DNA of 64,000 bases from Pseudoramibacter faecis (GCF_036289405.1 NZ_JAYFFI010000005.1:52527-116526), one strand, 5' to 3'. Counted from the first letter of the stretch, positions 34,430 through 43,378 are shown. The notes: generated by a model not told the origin, from the letters alone. Made by a program: numbers and translations.

Positions 34430-34590
34430 GTCAAGGTTTTTGATGCGCTTATCAGCCGTTTGGATGCTTTAACGCTCTCCCTCTTTGATAACTCTGAAAA
34501 TTTCGCTGCCATCATCGCGCGCCGTGTTTCAAAACCCCGCGCGCTGCGTGACTGGCCGCGGCTTCTTTTCATGGTTGTTTTCCCCAATAC

Positions 34591-34619
34591 AAAAACCCCG
34601 AAACACGTGGCTTCGGGGC
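34591..34619 (-). terminator. terminator of the rplM-rpsI operon
   Basis: CCCCGAA (34596-34602) pairs with TTCGGGG (34612-34618); TTTTT follows on the minus strand, 30 bp after the rpsI stop. Confidence 0.9.
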
Positions 34620-34648
34620 TTATGATCCATATGGCGGTTTTGTTCCGT

Positions 34649-35041
34649 TTAACGTTTCGAGAACTGCGGTGCGCGGCGGGCTTTTTTAAGACCGTATTTC
34701 TTGCGTTCAACCATGCGATCGTCACGAGTTAAGAAGCCGGCTCGTTTCAACTCCGGACGCAGGTTGTTGTCCGCTTCGATGAGCGCGCGGGCAATGCCGT
34801 GGCGAATGGCGCCGGCCTGACCGTTGAAGCCACCGCCGTAAACGTTAACGATGACGTCAAAACTGTCGAGGGTGTTCGTCAGGTTCAGGGGCTGACGCGC
34901 GATCATCTTCAAGGTCTCAAGACCGAAATAATCGTCGATATTGCGGCCGTTGATGATAAATTGACCGTCACCAGGCAGCAAACGCACTCTGGCTACGGAC
35001 GTCTTTCTTCTACCAGTTCCAAAATATTGTACTTTAGCCAT
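34649..35041 (-). CDS. rpsI: 30S ribosomal protein S9
   Basis: 130 residues of normal length. It begins with VQYFGTGRRKTSVARVRL and ends with KKARRAPQFSKR, the basic tail whose final Lys-Arg contacts the P-site tRNA anticodon loop. It follows rplM by 21 bp in the conserved L13-S9 pair. Confidence 0.98.
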   Translation of the reverse strand: MAKVQYFGTGRRKTSVARVRLLPGDGQFIINGRNIDDYFGLETLKMIARQPLNLTNTLDSFDVIVNVYGGGFNGQAGAIRHGIARALIEADNNLRPELKRAGFLTRDDRMVERKKYGLKKARRAPQFSKR

Positions 35042-35062
35042 CTGTTAGTGTCCTCCCTGTGA

Positions 35063-35500
35063 TTAAAATGCCAGTGTTTCCGGCTGCTGCGCCGCGTGGG
35101 GATGATCCGCCCCGGCGTAAACGCGAAGCTTGGTCATCACCTGAGCGCCCAGCTTGTTGTGAGGGACCATGCCTTTAACCGCTTTATAAACGGCCAGCTC
35201 CGGTTTTTCCTGCATAAAGCGCCGATAGACGGTTTCCTTCAGACCACCCGGATGCCCGGAATAGGTTTTGTACAATTTCTGATCCAATTTCTTCCCGGTC
35301 AGGCAAACCTTGTCCGCATTGACAATAATAACAAAATCGCCGCAGTCGACATGGGGGGTGAAATACGGTTTATTCTTGCCTCTAAGCACGGTGGCCACTT
35401 CCGTCGCCAGACGACCCAGCACCATGTCCGTGGCGTCAACGACGTACCATTTGCGTTCTATTTCCTGAGATTTAGCCATTTCGGTGGCATATGCTTTCAT
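35063..35500 (-). CDS. rplM: 50S ribosomal protein L13
   Basis: 145 residues, with ERKWYVVDATDMVLGRLAT near the N-terminus and VKGMVPHNKLG in the conserved core. L13 is an early-assembly protein of the 50S subunit. GAGGAGG precedes the ATG at 35500. The first gene of the L13-S9 operon, it has its own promoter here, because the catabolic operon separates it from truA. Confidence 0.98.
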   Translation of the reverse strand: MKAYATEMAKSQEIERKWYVVDATDMVLGRLATEVATVLRGKNKPYFTPHVDCGDFVIIVNADKVCLTGKKLDQKLYKTYSGHPGGLKETVYRRFMQEKPELAVYKAVKGMVPHNKLGAQVMTKLRVYAGADHPHAAQQPETLAF

Positions 35501-35519
35501 CTCATGTCCTCCTCAAGTT

Positions 35520-35604
35520 TTTCTCGACTTTCGATCTTCGGTAAAAGTGGGAAAATTATCGAAGCCACACCCTGCACCTGGGGCTAACCGGCACAGTAAA
35601 GTCC
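35520..35604 (-). promoter_or_regulatory. rplM 5' leader, possible L13 autoregulatory element
   Basis: A roughly 85-base untranslated leader between the rplM promoter and ribosome site. It can form a stem from TTCGAT and ATCGAA around a CACTTTTACCGAAG loop. L13 leaders are known upstream of rplM in Firmicutes, but I cannot confirm the consensus by eye. Confidence 0.3.
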
Positions 35605-35611
35605 GTTTAAT

Positions 35612-35640
35612 ATTTTAGTATAAAGATACGTGCTTTGCAA
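35612..35640 (-). promoter_or_regulatory. promoter of rplM-rpsI
   Basis: Minus strand: -35 TTGCAA (35635-35640), 17-bp spacer, -10 TAAAAT (35612-35617). Confidence 0.65.
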
Positions 35641-35704
35641 ATGATTTTTTGGAATTTTCCATCAAAATTCTCGCCGCACAGTCGCTATTTCTTTTAGGCA
35701 CATC

Positions 35705-35732
35705 AAAAAGCCCTGCTCGTAACGCAGGGCTT
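35705..35732 (-). terminator. terminator of the catabolic operon
   Basis: AAGCCCTGC (35708-35716) pairs with GCAGGGCTT (35724-35732) and is followed on the minus strand by a T run. It closes the operon 25 bp after the DUF1667 gene and insulates the rplM promoter. Confidence 0.9.
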
Positions 35733-35756
35733 AAGGGGAAACAGTTTTCGAATGGC

Positions 35757-36116
35757 TCAATGGCGGCTTTGCCCCGTCGCGACGATATCGACCCCCGTGC
35801 CGCAGACATCGGGCAGGATCACATCGTAGCGCCGGACGGATTGTAAAAGTCTGACTTCGCGGATAGCTGCCATGATCTCCGTCATCTTTTCCTTGGGCAC
35901 CGGTTTGCTGGAACGCACCGGCATCAGCGGCGCCGCCGGATCTCCGGTTTTGACCGTCGAGGTCAGAATGCGGACGGGATGGGCAAACTCCGCTTGAGCA
36001 TAGGTGAAACCACGCTTGCAGCCGTTGCCTTCAACACTGTCGATCCGATCGCCTTCGCCGGTCACCGCCATGCGACAGCCCATCGGACAGACCGTGCAGA
36101 TAATTTCCTTTTTCAT
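35757..36116 (-). CDS. DUF1667 protein (4-Cys redox partner)
   Basis: 119 residues. The N-terminus has CTVCPMGCRM (C-x2-C-x3-C) and then GNGCKRG, four Cys that probably hold an iron-sulfur or zinc site. DUF1667 genes regularly follow the GlpA-like dehydrogenase and NAD(P)/FAD oxidoreductase found here, as in Thermotoga TM1432-TM1434, and the three are thought to form one electron-transfer complex. It starts 3 bp after the oxidoreductase stop and ends the operon. Confidence 0.9.
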   Translation of the reverse strand: MKKEIICTVCPMGCRMAVTGEGDRIDSVEGNGCKRGFTYAQAEFAHPVRILTSTVKTGDPAAPLMPVRSSKPVPKEKMTEIMAAIREVRLLQSVRRYDVILPDVCGTGVDIVATGQSRH

Positions 36117-36119
36117 CGC

Positions 36120-37382
36120 TTATGCCTCCTTCACCACTTCGACCGTCAGCGGGCCGTCGCTCAGGCGCCCGGTGTCGATGGCGATCTTTTCCATTTCTCC
36201 GGGATTGACCCGTTTGGCCTTGCGCTTGGCAATCACCGTGTCGCCGCTTTTCGCGCGGATGGTCACATCCAATGCCGGCGCGAGCACCCGGAAGAAGAGC
36301 GAAACCCTTTCGCTTTCATCGCCGACCGCCACTCGGTGGGGGCAAAGATAGCGCACGTTGTTGCCCGTGACGGCCGTCATCACCTGCGCCGCCGCCGGAA
36401 GCGTCCCCAGCGCAAAGCGGGCAGCCGCCCGCCCGGCCCGGGCGCTTTCGTCCGTGACGTTATCCACCAGATCGTTGACGTGCACCACGTTGCCGCAGGC
36501 AAAAACCCGCGCGCAGGAGGTTTGCATGTATTGATTGACCAGCGGCCCGTTCGTCACCGGCGACATGGCGACGGCCGCCTTGCGGGTCAGCTCGTTTTCG
36601 GGAATCAGCCCGACGGAAAGCAACAGCGTGTCGCAGGGGATTTCGGTCTCCGTGCCGGGAATGGGTTTTTTATCGGCGCCCACCCCGGCGACGGTCACTC
36701 CTTCAATCCGGCGATAGCCCTTGATGTCCGTGACGGTGTGGGAGAGCATCAGCGGAATGCCGAAGTCGTCCAGACATTGCACCTTGTTGCGGGTGAGCCC
36801 GGCCAGATAATTCATGATTTCCACCACGGCCAACACCTTCGCCCCTTCGAGGGTCATGCGCCGGGCCATGATCATGCCGATGTCCCCGGAGCCGAGGATG
36901 ACGACATTGCGCCCGACCATTTCGTTTTCCCGGTTGACCAGGCGCTGTGCCGTCCCCGCGGTATAAATGCCCGAAGGTCTGGTGCCCGGCGTTTGAATAG
37001 CGCCCCGAGTTCTTTCCCGGCAGCCCATGGCCAGCACGATGCTGCCGGCGTCGATTCGGGTCATGCCGTTTTCCCGGCTGACGCAAAGGATCTGCCCCGC
37101 CTCGGGATCCATCTCCAGCACCATGGTGTTTAACAGCGCCTTAACGCCCAATGCCCGCGCTTCGTCTTCAAAGCGGCCGGCGTATTCCGGGCCGGTCAGC
37201 TCTTCCTTGAAATAATTCAGCCCGAACCCCGGATGAATGCATTGCTGAAGGATGCCGCCCAGCGCGTCGTCGCGCTCGACGATGAGCACATCCTGTGCGC
37301 CTTCCTTTTTGGCCGCCACCGCCGCCGAAAGGCCGGCCGGCCCGCCGCCGATGATCGCAACATCACATTTGATTTCGTACAT
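36120..37382 (-). CDS. NAD(P)/FAD-dependent oxidoreductase of the GlpA/DUF1667 triad
   Basis: 420-residue two-dinucleotide-fold flavoprotein. FAD-binding IIGGGPAGLSAA is at residues about 10-21, the NAD(P) fold VVILGSGDIGM near residue 160, and a C-terminal FAD segment CGNVVHVNDLVDNV near 300. GGILQQCIHPGFG carries a Cys near the flavin, as in related enzymes. It likely reoxidises the dehydrogenase flavin and passes electrons to NAD(P) or a carrier through the DUF1667 partner. It starts 12 bp after the dehydrogenase gene. Confidence 0.9.
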   Translation of the reverse strand: MYEIKCDVAIIGGGPAGLSAAVAAKKEGAQDVLIVERDDALGGILQQCIHPGFGLNYFKEELTGPEYAGRFEDEARALGVKALLNTMVLEMDPEAGQILCVSRENGMTRIDAGSIVLAMGCRERTRGAIQTPGTRPSGIYTAGTAQRLVNRENEMVGRNVVILGSGDIGMIMARRMTLEGAKVLAVVEIMNYLAGLTRNKVQCLDDFGIPLMLSHTVTDIKGYRRIEGVTVAGVGADKKPIPGTETEIPCDTLLLSVGLIPENELTRKAAVAMSPVTNGPLVNQYMQTSCARVFACGNVVHVNDLVDNVTDESARAGRAAARFALGTLPAAAQVMTAVTGNNVRYLCPHRVAVGDESERVSLFFRVLAPALDVTIRAKSGDTVIAKRKAKRVNPGEMEKIAIDTGRLSDGPLTVEVVKEA

Positions 37383-37394
37383 GTCTATGCCCCC

Positions 37395-38834
37395 TTATTT
37401 AACGGATCCCGTCACCATATAGGATCCCGCGAGATTCTTGTTGATCGCTTCTTCCGGCACCTGCAGCTCTCTGGCAAGAATCGCCATGACCCGCGGCCCG
37501 CAAAAACCGCTTTGGCAGCGCCCCATGCCCGCGCGCACCCGCCGCTTGACGGCGTCCATGGTTCTCGCGCCCAGAGGCCTGTGAATGGCGTTGACAATTT
37601 CCCCTTCGGTGACGGTTTCGCAGCGGCAGATGATCTGCTCGTATCGCGGGTCGGCCGCCACCAGGGCTTCTCTTTCCTCGGTGCCCAGCTCGCGGAAGCG
37701 CGGAATGCCTTCCCGGGCGCGGATGAAGTTGTCCTTTAAGGTCAGGGGCCTGCCCGTCTGGCGGATGCGTTCCACCACGTATTTGCCCATCGACACCGAC
37801 AGCGTCAGTCCCGTGGAGCGCACGCCGGAAAGATTGACGTAGCCGTCGAGGTCCTCCCAAGTATCCACATGAAGCCCTTCGGGGTTGCGGTTGGGCCGCA
37901 GCCCGCTGTATTCGGTGATCGCATCCCGCAGGTTGACCTTCGGCACCAGCCGCTTGACATCCGCGGCGATGCTGTCGAGGCCTGCGGTGGTGGTGGCCGT
38001 GTTTTCCTTGTCGTCGAGATCCTCCGCCGTCGGCCCGACGAGCATATTGCCGTGAATCGTCGGCGTCATCAGCTTGCCCTTGGTGACCTTGGTCGGAATC
38101 GGCAGCACGATGTGCTCCACCTGGGTATCGGTGTTTTTGTCCAGGATGAAAAACTGTCCCCGCCGCGGCACGGCTTTGTAGTCCGCCTTGCCGACCATGG
38201 CCGCGATGTCGTCGCAGTGCAGCGCCGCCGCGTTGATCACGCAGCCGGCTTCGATGTCGCCGCGGGTGGTGATCACTTTGCGCACTGCGCCGCCGACCAC
38301 TTCAATATCGGTTACCTCGGTCTCGAGCATGAAGGCCACGCCGTTGGCGCAGGCATTTTCCGCCAGGGCCTGCACCAGAATGAACGGATCGATGATGCTT
38401 TCTCTGGGGATGAACAGCCCGCCTTTAACCTCTGGATTCAAGTTGGGCTCCATCTCGCGCAATTCCTGCGCCGAGAGGTATTCCACATCGTAGACGCGGT
38501 TGTCGAAGGCCTTTTGCTTGACGGCCGGCAGCTGCTCGAATTGTTCGTCCGTCACCGCCGGCAAAATCGCCCCGATGCGCCTAAAGGGCACGTCCAGATC
38601 CTTTGTCAGCTGATCGTACATCGGGTTGGCCGCCACCACCAATTGGGATTCCAGGGTGCCGGGTTTGGCGTCATATCCGGTGTGGATGATGGCGCTGTTG
38701 GATTTGGAGGCGTCGCCGCCGACGTCGTCCCGCTTGTCCACCACGATCACGCTGACTTCATATTTCGATAATTCCCGGGCAATCGCGCAGCCGACCGCTC
38801 CGGCGCCGATCACGACATAATCTGCTTTCTGCAT
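37395..38834 (-). CDS. GlpA-like FAD-dependent dehydrogenase with C-terminal [2Fe-2S] domain
   Basis: About 479 residues. The DAO-type FAD domain begins YVVIGAGAVGCAIARELSKY and GGDASKSNSAIIHTGYD resembles glycerol-3-phosphate dehydrogenase and LhgO enzymes. The last 90 residues form a BFD-like domain with IICRCETVTEGEI and CQSGFCG, four Cys for a [2Fe-2S] cluster. It would oxidise a polyol phosphate or 2-hydroxy acid, with electrons going to the next two proteins. Glycerol 3-phosphate is the default family substrate, yet the neighbouring FGGY kinase is not clearly a glycerol kinase. ATG 38834 has AAGGAG nine bases upstream. Confidence 0.88.
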   Translation of the reverse strand: MQKADYVVIGAGAVGCAIARELSKYEVSVIVVDKRDDVGGDASKSNSAIIHTGYDAKPGTLESQLVVAANPMYDQLTKDLDVPFRRIGAILPAVTDEQFEQLPAVKQKAFDNRVYDVEYLSAQELREMEPNLNPEVKGGLFIPRESIIDPFILVQALAENACANGVAFMLETEVTDIEVVGGAVRKVITTRGDIEAGCVINAAALHCDDIAAMVGKADYKAVPRRGQFFILDKNTDTQVEHIVLPIPTKVTKGKLMTPTIHGNMLVGPTAEDLDDKENTATTTAGLDSIAADVKRLVPKVNLRDAITEYSGLRPNRNPEGLHVDTWEDLDGYVNLSGVRSTGLTLSVSMGKYVVERIRQTGRPLTLKDNFIRAREGIPRFRELGTEEREALVAADPRYEQIICRCETVTEGEIVNAIHRPLGARTMDAVKRRVRAGMGRCQSGFCGPRVMAILARELQVPEEAINKNLAGSYMVTGSVK

Positions 38835-38920
38835 GTGATACTGCTCCTTAGTCAATATTTCAAACGGATATAAAGGTTTAGATCGCATCTTTTTCGGCGG
38901 TTCCAACCCTTTGGCTCATT

Positions 38921-40414
38921 TTAATTTTCTCGATTGAAGATTGTAATATCTTTTTTCTCTATTTCCGAAAAAGGATAAAACTTCCGGGATAGCTTTTGAT
39001 AAGGTAATATCGGGAGATTCGCATTGGCCGCCCCCGGTGTTGCCGCATCTATTATTTTCTCCGCAATCGGCTCATAACCGGCTCGAAAAGAAGTACATGC
39101 CTTAACAACAACCATTTGATAAAATGTAGGTTCAATTCCAAAATGCCGAAAAACTTGCATATCGCCTGGTCCTAACAGATGACTCGTTACAATTATATCT
39201 ATATCTCTGACTTTCAGCACTGCCGTTTTCCCACAACGATGGGTCAGGCCTCGTTTTGCAGGTCCTTCTTGAATGTACGTACCATCATGAAGCGACTGAA
39301 CGTATGCTTCCACTTGAACGGGTTTTGAAAAAACAGTATTTATCGTTCCGCCAATATTGAAATCTGCAGTGTGCCCCACTCCAATTTTAAATGCCTTTTC
39401 AGCGGCAGGAGCATCACTTAACGCAATTGCTGCTTTAAGTGGCATATTTCCAGATAAAATTTTTTCCAACACATAGGCACTGTCTCCACTGGCCCCTGCA
39501 TTCGGCGAATCTGCTGCATCCACAAGAACTACGGGTTTCCCTGAATCATTTTTTGATGAAAGCTCAATTATCTCTTCGGCCGATATCAATTGTGGCTTCA
39601 TTTCATGTCGAATTGGCACCAATTCTTCGGCTAATTGAATGGCCAAATGATTATCCCCGTTTGGCGTGATCGTTAATATCGATGACCCTTCACTGGGGAC
39701 ATCTAACCACGGCTGCATTAAAAAAACAGAAAAATCACTTAAATCGCCTTTGTCAACCATTTCTCTGCCTTTTCGCATTAACGCAGCAAAAGGACCTGAT
39801 TGTGTGGTGAAGCCACTGGCAGGAACAATCATTGGGACAGCCACCCGGTTCATCCTTTCTGATTTCGGATCCTTTATCAATCGCAGACAATGCTTGGCTG
39901 CTCTTACACCCGTTTGATAAAAATCAACGTGTGGATATGTTAAGTAACCACACAAGCAATCCGATGCCTGCATCATTCTACTGGTGATATTCGCGTGTAA
40001 ATCCAAAGAGGCGCAGATCACCGTTTTATTCCCAACAAGTTCACGTATTGCTGTAAGTAGATCTCCTGAAACATCATCTGAATCGGTAGATTGTGTTGCG
40101 CCGTGAAGGGAGAGGCACACACCATCCAATGGCAATTGCTCCTTTAAAATTGAAATAACTGTTCTTTTAAAATCATCTACAACGCTTCCTTCAACCGGTC
40201 CACCGGCAATGGCCCACATTCTTTCTGTCGGAACAATCTTTGCGCCGTCATCCTCTAAAGTATCAATGATCCCTTTTAATGCGCTGTCTTTATCAACACG
40301 CGCAATCATTTCCTCTCTCTCATGAATCCCAAATAGTTCAAAATCTGCTAATATACTGTGAACCGGATTAAATGAATTCGTTTCTTGATGAAATTCTGCA
40401 ATCCCTATTTTCAT
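38921..40414 (-). CDS. M81-family metallopeptidase (MlrC-like)
   Basis: 497-residue cytoplasmic protein. The N-terminal domain has FHQETNSFNP and SLHGATQSTD, and further on SLDLHANIT and YLTYPHVDFYQTG, the His/Asp-rich blocks that hold zinc in MlrC. The C-terminal domain starts near VVLVDAADSPNAGASGD. MlrC degrades linearised microcystin in sphingomonads, but most bacterial members have no known substrate. It sits in a carbohydrate-type operon, 18 bp after the kinase gene and before the dehydrogenase, which suggests hydrolysis of an amide or related bond in an imported compound. The DNA is AT-richer than the flanking genes, consistent with transfer. Confidence 0.9.
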   Translation of the reverse strand: MKIGIAEFHQETNSFNPVHSILADFELFGIHEREEMIARVDKDSALKGIIDTLEDDGAKIVPTERMWAIAGGPVEGSVVDDFKRTVISILKEQLPLDGVCLSLHGATQSTDSDDVSGDLLTAIRELVGNKTVICASLDLHANITSRMMQASDCLCGYLTYPHVDFYQTGVRAAKHCLRLIKDPKSERMNRVAVPMIVPASGFTTQSGPFAALMRKGREMVDKGDLSDFSVFLMQPWLDVPSEGSSILTITPNGDNHLAIQLAEELVPIRHEMKPQLISAEEIIELSSKNDSGKPVVLVDAADSPNAGASGDSAYVLEKILSGNMPLKAAIALSDAPAAEKAFKIGVGHTADFNIGGTINTVFSKPVQVEAYVQSLHDGTYIQEGPAKRGLTHRCGKTAVLKVRDIDIIVTSHLLGPGDMQVFRHFGIEPTFYQMVVVKACTSFRAGYEPIAEKIIDAATPGAANANLPILPYQKLSRKFYPFSEIEKKDITIFNREN

Positions 40415-40432
40415 AATAATTTCTCCAATTAA

Positions 40433-41923
40433 TCAATACTCCCCATTAATCGCAATATAAACATTTTTTAAAGCTGGGTATAGATCGAGATAAATATCAT
40501 ACAGTTTTTTATAAATTTCAGCATTAGCTGAATTGGGAGTAAATTCTTTCTCAATCCTAACAGTGTCATAAATTGCATTGTAATCATCAATCCGCTTAAG
40601 CCCAACCATTGCACAATAGTATGCCCCCATTGCGCCTGTATATCTTGGACTTTCAGGAACTTCTACCGAGATCCCAAGAATATCGGCCAACATTTGCATC
40701 CATAGATCACTAACGGCACCGCCTCCCACTACACGAATGCTCTTTGGTTTTTTATGATTTGCTTTTTCATAAATATCTAAATATCTGCGATGTGTATAGC
40801 ACACACTTTCCATCACGGCATGGATAATATGGCGCCTGTCATGAGCCGCTGTCAAATTGAAAAAAACGGCCTTAGCGTTTTTAGCAAGGGGCGGTAACTC
40901 TCCATTTAGCCAATGCGTAGCTATTAAATTTCTACTGCCAGCTGGAATTGATTTAATATCTTCGTTGACAAATTCAAAAATCTTCGTTCCCAAAAGCTGT
41001 CTTTCTGCATGATAAAACTGTTCTACCGCCCAATCAAAAGCCAAGCATCCCGTTTGAAGACTAAACATTGCCCCTTCCATATTCTCATCAAAAGTAAACC
41101 ACTGAGGCGAGTAATTTTCATATCGTTTTGTCTTCATTTCAACCAACCATGAAGATGTTCCAAAATAAATGTGCATCATTCCCTTTTGACAGCATCCTGT
41201 CCCTACCGTAATGGCAGGCAAATCTCCAAAGCCGCCAAAGACCGGAATGCCAGGAACAAGCCCTAATTCATTTGCCGATTGATAAGTCGTTTCCCCAACT
41301 TTTTGGGTGGCAGGAAAACTTTGCGGAAACTTATCTAAATCTTCGTCTAATCCGGCCCCTTCTAGAATGGTCTCATATTTCTTTTGTAATTCAACATTTG
41401 AAGAATGAATAAAATCATCTGATGGTTCTGTCACAATTTTCCCTGTTGCGCGCCATTTAAAATATGTATTTAATCCAAATATGTATTTTGATTTTTTCCA
41501 AATTTCGGGTTCATTTTCTTTCACCCACATAAGTCTCGGCCAATACTCCTGTCCAGTTCCAACAAAAAACCCCAATTTTTGATTGAGTCGCTCTGCCTGA
41601 TCGGTTGCCCTTGCATCCATCCAAATAATACTTTCTCGTAAAACATTTCCATCTTTATCAATGGGAATAATATTTTTCCAAGGTGCTGCGAAAACCATGC
41701 CAATAACCTGCTCTGCTGAAATATCAGCTTTTAAAAGTGCTTCTTTTGTCGTTCTGCAAATCGCTTGCCAAAGCTCTTCAGGATCTTGTTCAGCCCATCC
41801 TGGATGTAATTGTGTCAAAGCATAATCTGCCCGTGCATCACAAATCACTTTGCTTTTATCACTGATGACAACTGTCTTAACGGAAGTTGTCCCACAATCA
41901 TAAGCTAATACATATTCGTTCAT
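40433..41923 (-). CDS. FGGY-family carbohydrate kinase (xylulokinase-like)
   Basis: 496-residue two-lobed sugar kinase. The N-terminal phosphate loop AYDCGTTSVKTVVI is at residues 8-21, WMDARATDQAE near residue 83 contacts the substrate, and VVGGGAVSDLWMQMLADILG near 400 is the FGGY ATP-binding C-terminal block. Similarity is to xylulokinase-like members; the substrate may be a pentulose, tetritol or other polyol. The start forms an ATGA overlap with the MFS stop, so uptake and phosphorylation are translationally coupled. AT-rich like its neighbours. Confidence 0.93.
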   Translation of the reverse strand: MNEYVLAYDCGTTSVKTVVISDKSKVICDARADYALTQLHPGWAEQDPEELWQAICRTTKEALLKADISAEQVIGMVFAAPWKNIIPIDKDGNVLRESIIWMDARATDQAERLNQKLGFFVGTGQEYWPRLMWVKENEPEIWKKSKYIFGLNTYFKWRATGKIVTEPSDDFIHSSNVELQKKYETILEGAGLDEDLDKFPQSFPATQKVGETTYQSANELGLVPGIPVFGGFGDLPAITVGTGCCQKGMMHIYFGTSSWLVEMKTKRYENYSPQWFTFDENMEGAMFSLQTGCLAFDWAVEQFYHAERQLLGTKIFEFVNEDIKSIPAGSRNLIATHWLNGELPPLAKNAKAVFFNLTAAHDRRHIIHAVMESVCYTHRRYLDIYEKANHKKPKSIRVVGGGAVSDLWMQMLADILGISVEVPESPRYTGAMGAYYCAMVGLKRIDDYNAIYDTVRIEKEFTPNSANAEIYKKLYDIYLDLYPALKNVYIAINGEY

Positions 41924-43164
41924 CTTTGCTCCTTCTTTTCGCTTTTTTCATTCTTGAATTTATAATTACCCAAATACATATTAATAAACATTCCTATCAG
42001 AGCTGGCAGCGCTGTAATGTACCAACCTATCCTCCATCCAATTTTCCCTGAAATCCAGGGGACTAAAATTGGTGCGATGATCCCTCCAGCTCCTGCAATC
42101 AGCAGCACTAATCCTACTCCTGATCCCGAAGCTGCACTCCCAAATAAATCAGCCGGCAATGAGAATCCCGGTCCGTTGGTCGCTGGAATCCCCCATCCTG
42201 CAATCAAGGCCGCCAAAATAGCTGTCCCCATACAAAGCGGGGCTAAATGCGGCATTAACACACATCCGATAAACCCTACAAATAATGCGGGCCAGGTATT
42301 TGCCCAAGTTCGGGCTTTTAAGGCGCCTTTTTTCTCAACCATTTTATCGGATATCCACCCGACCAGGGGGGTCGATAAAACCGCAATCAAACCATTTATA
42401 AAAACAATGGTTCCTACCTGTGCCGCTGTATATTTTAGGGTGTATAAGTATTCTGCTAAATATGCATACATGCCATAACAATTAAAGAAACAACAAAGTG
42501 TCGATAATCCCAATAACCATAGTGCTGGCTCTCTGTAAATATTAAGATGATCACTTTTTGTCTCTTGCTGACCAGACACCTCTTCTTCCAGAGGCGGTGC
42601 CACACCAACCATTAAATAAAAGACAATTGCGCCAATTAACGCTAAAGCAGAAATAACAATAAATGTCATCTTCCAACCGATCATTGGTGTCAAAATGCCG
42701 CTGACATATCCACCAAGAGCCGATCCCAGGCCAATAGCTCCCAATAAAATTCCAATCGCCAACGCTCTTTCTTTTGTCGGGAACCAAGAACTAACGACGG
42801 CACAAGTAAGCCCTACCATGCATCCCCATCCTTGTATAAAACGTAAACCCAAAATAATATAGTAATTACCTACAAATGGAATGAGCACAGATGCAACAAT
42901 AAAAGACCATATTACCATTGAAAAAACTTTCCGCCATCCATATTTTGCAATCCATTTACCTTCAACAAATCCGCCAATAACATATCCGGCAATCAACATC
43001 GAAGACCCGGCCTGTATCTGTGATGTCGATAAATTAAAAGTCTTAGCCAACTCATTGACAGCTACTGACCACGATGTCAAAGACATATATACAATTGATA
43101 GCATCAAAGTACATCCGATTAATGCGAAATACTTCCCTTTTCGCTGCAAATTTAAACTATCCAT
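41920..43164 (-). CDS. MFS transporter
   Basis: About 414 residues with twelve helices. The loop 2-3 motif appears as GKWIAKYGWRKVF, and the N-terminal half has WGCMVGLTCAVVSSWFPTKE, a pattern common in anion/organic acid and glycoside MFS families. ATG 43164 has AAGGAG seven bases upstream. It is the first gene of the catabolic operon, so it probably imports the substrate that the kinase, M81 protein and dehydrogenase process. Substrate not deducible. Confidence 0.9.
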   Translation of the reverse strand: MDSLNLQRKGKYFALIGCTLMLSIVYMSLTSWSVAVNELAKTFNLSTSQIQAGSSMLIAGYVIGGFVEGKWIAKYGWRKVFSMVIWSFIVASVLIPFVGNYYIILGLRFIQGWGCMVGLTCAVVSSWFPTKERALAIGILLGAIGLGSALGGYVSGILTPMIGWKMTFIVISALALIGAIVFYLMVGVAPPLEEEVSGQQETKSDHLNIYREPALWLLGLSTLCCFFNCYGMYAYLAEYLYTLKYTAAQVGTIVFINGLIAVLSTPLVGWISDKMVEKKGALKARTWANTWPALFVGFIGCVLMPHLAPLCMGTAILAALIAGWGIPATNGPGFSLPADLFGSAASGSGVGLVLLIAGAGGIIAPILVPWISGKIGWRIGWYITALPALIGMFINMYLGNYKFKNEKSEKKEQR

Positions 43165-43190
43165 TTCGTATCTCCTTATCAATCTTTCCA

Positions 43191-43325
43191 TTATCACCAC
43201 ATCACCACAAAATTTATCGGCATTTACCTTTCTTCTTCTGATTCTCCCTCCCTAATCTTCAATCTTGTTTTTAATTGTTTTCAATTTATCACCGTGGGTT
43301 TTGTGTGTCAATTTTGTTTATCACC
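43191..43325. promoter_or_regulatory. repeated TTATCACC boxes, probable DeoR operators
   Basis: TTATCACC is found at 43191-43198 and, as part of TTTATCACC, at 43285-43293 and 43317-43325; a variant ACATCACC is at 43199-43206. The two central copies are 32 bp apart, three helical turns, one covering the -10 box and the other standing just before the -35 of the MFS promoter; the left copies are about nine turns away. This layout fits repression, perhaps with looping, by the neighbouring DeoR protein. Confidence 0.6.
43283..43311 (-). promoter_or_regulatory. promoter of the catabolic operon
   Basis: Minus strand: perfect -35 TTGACA (43306-43311), 17-bp spacer, -10 TAAATT (43283-43288), about 120 bp before the MFS start. 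Confidence 0.7.
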
Positions 43326-43378
43326 CCTTATTTCTTGTTTTTTATGTGTTTATTCCATAAATTCCAACTTTAAACCAC

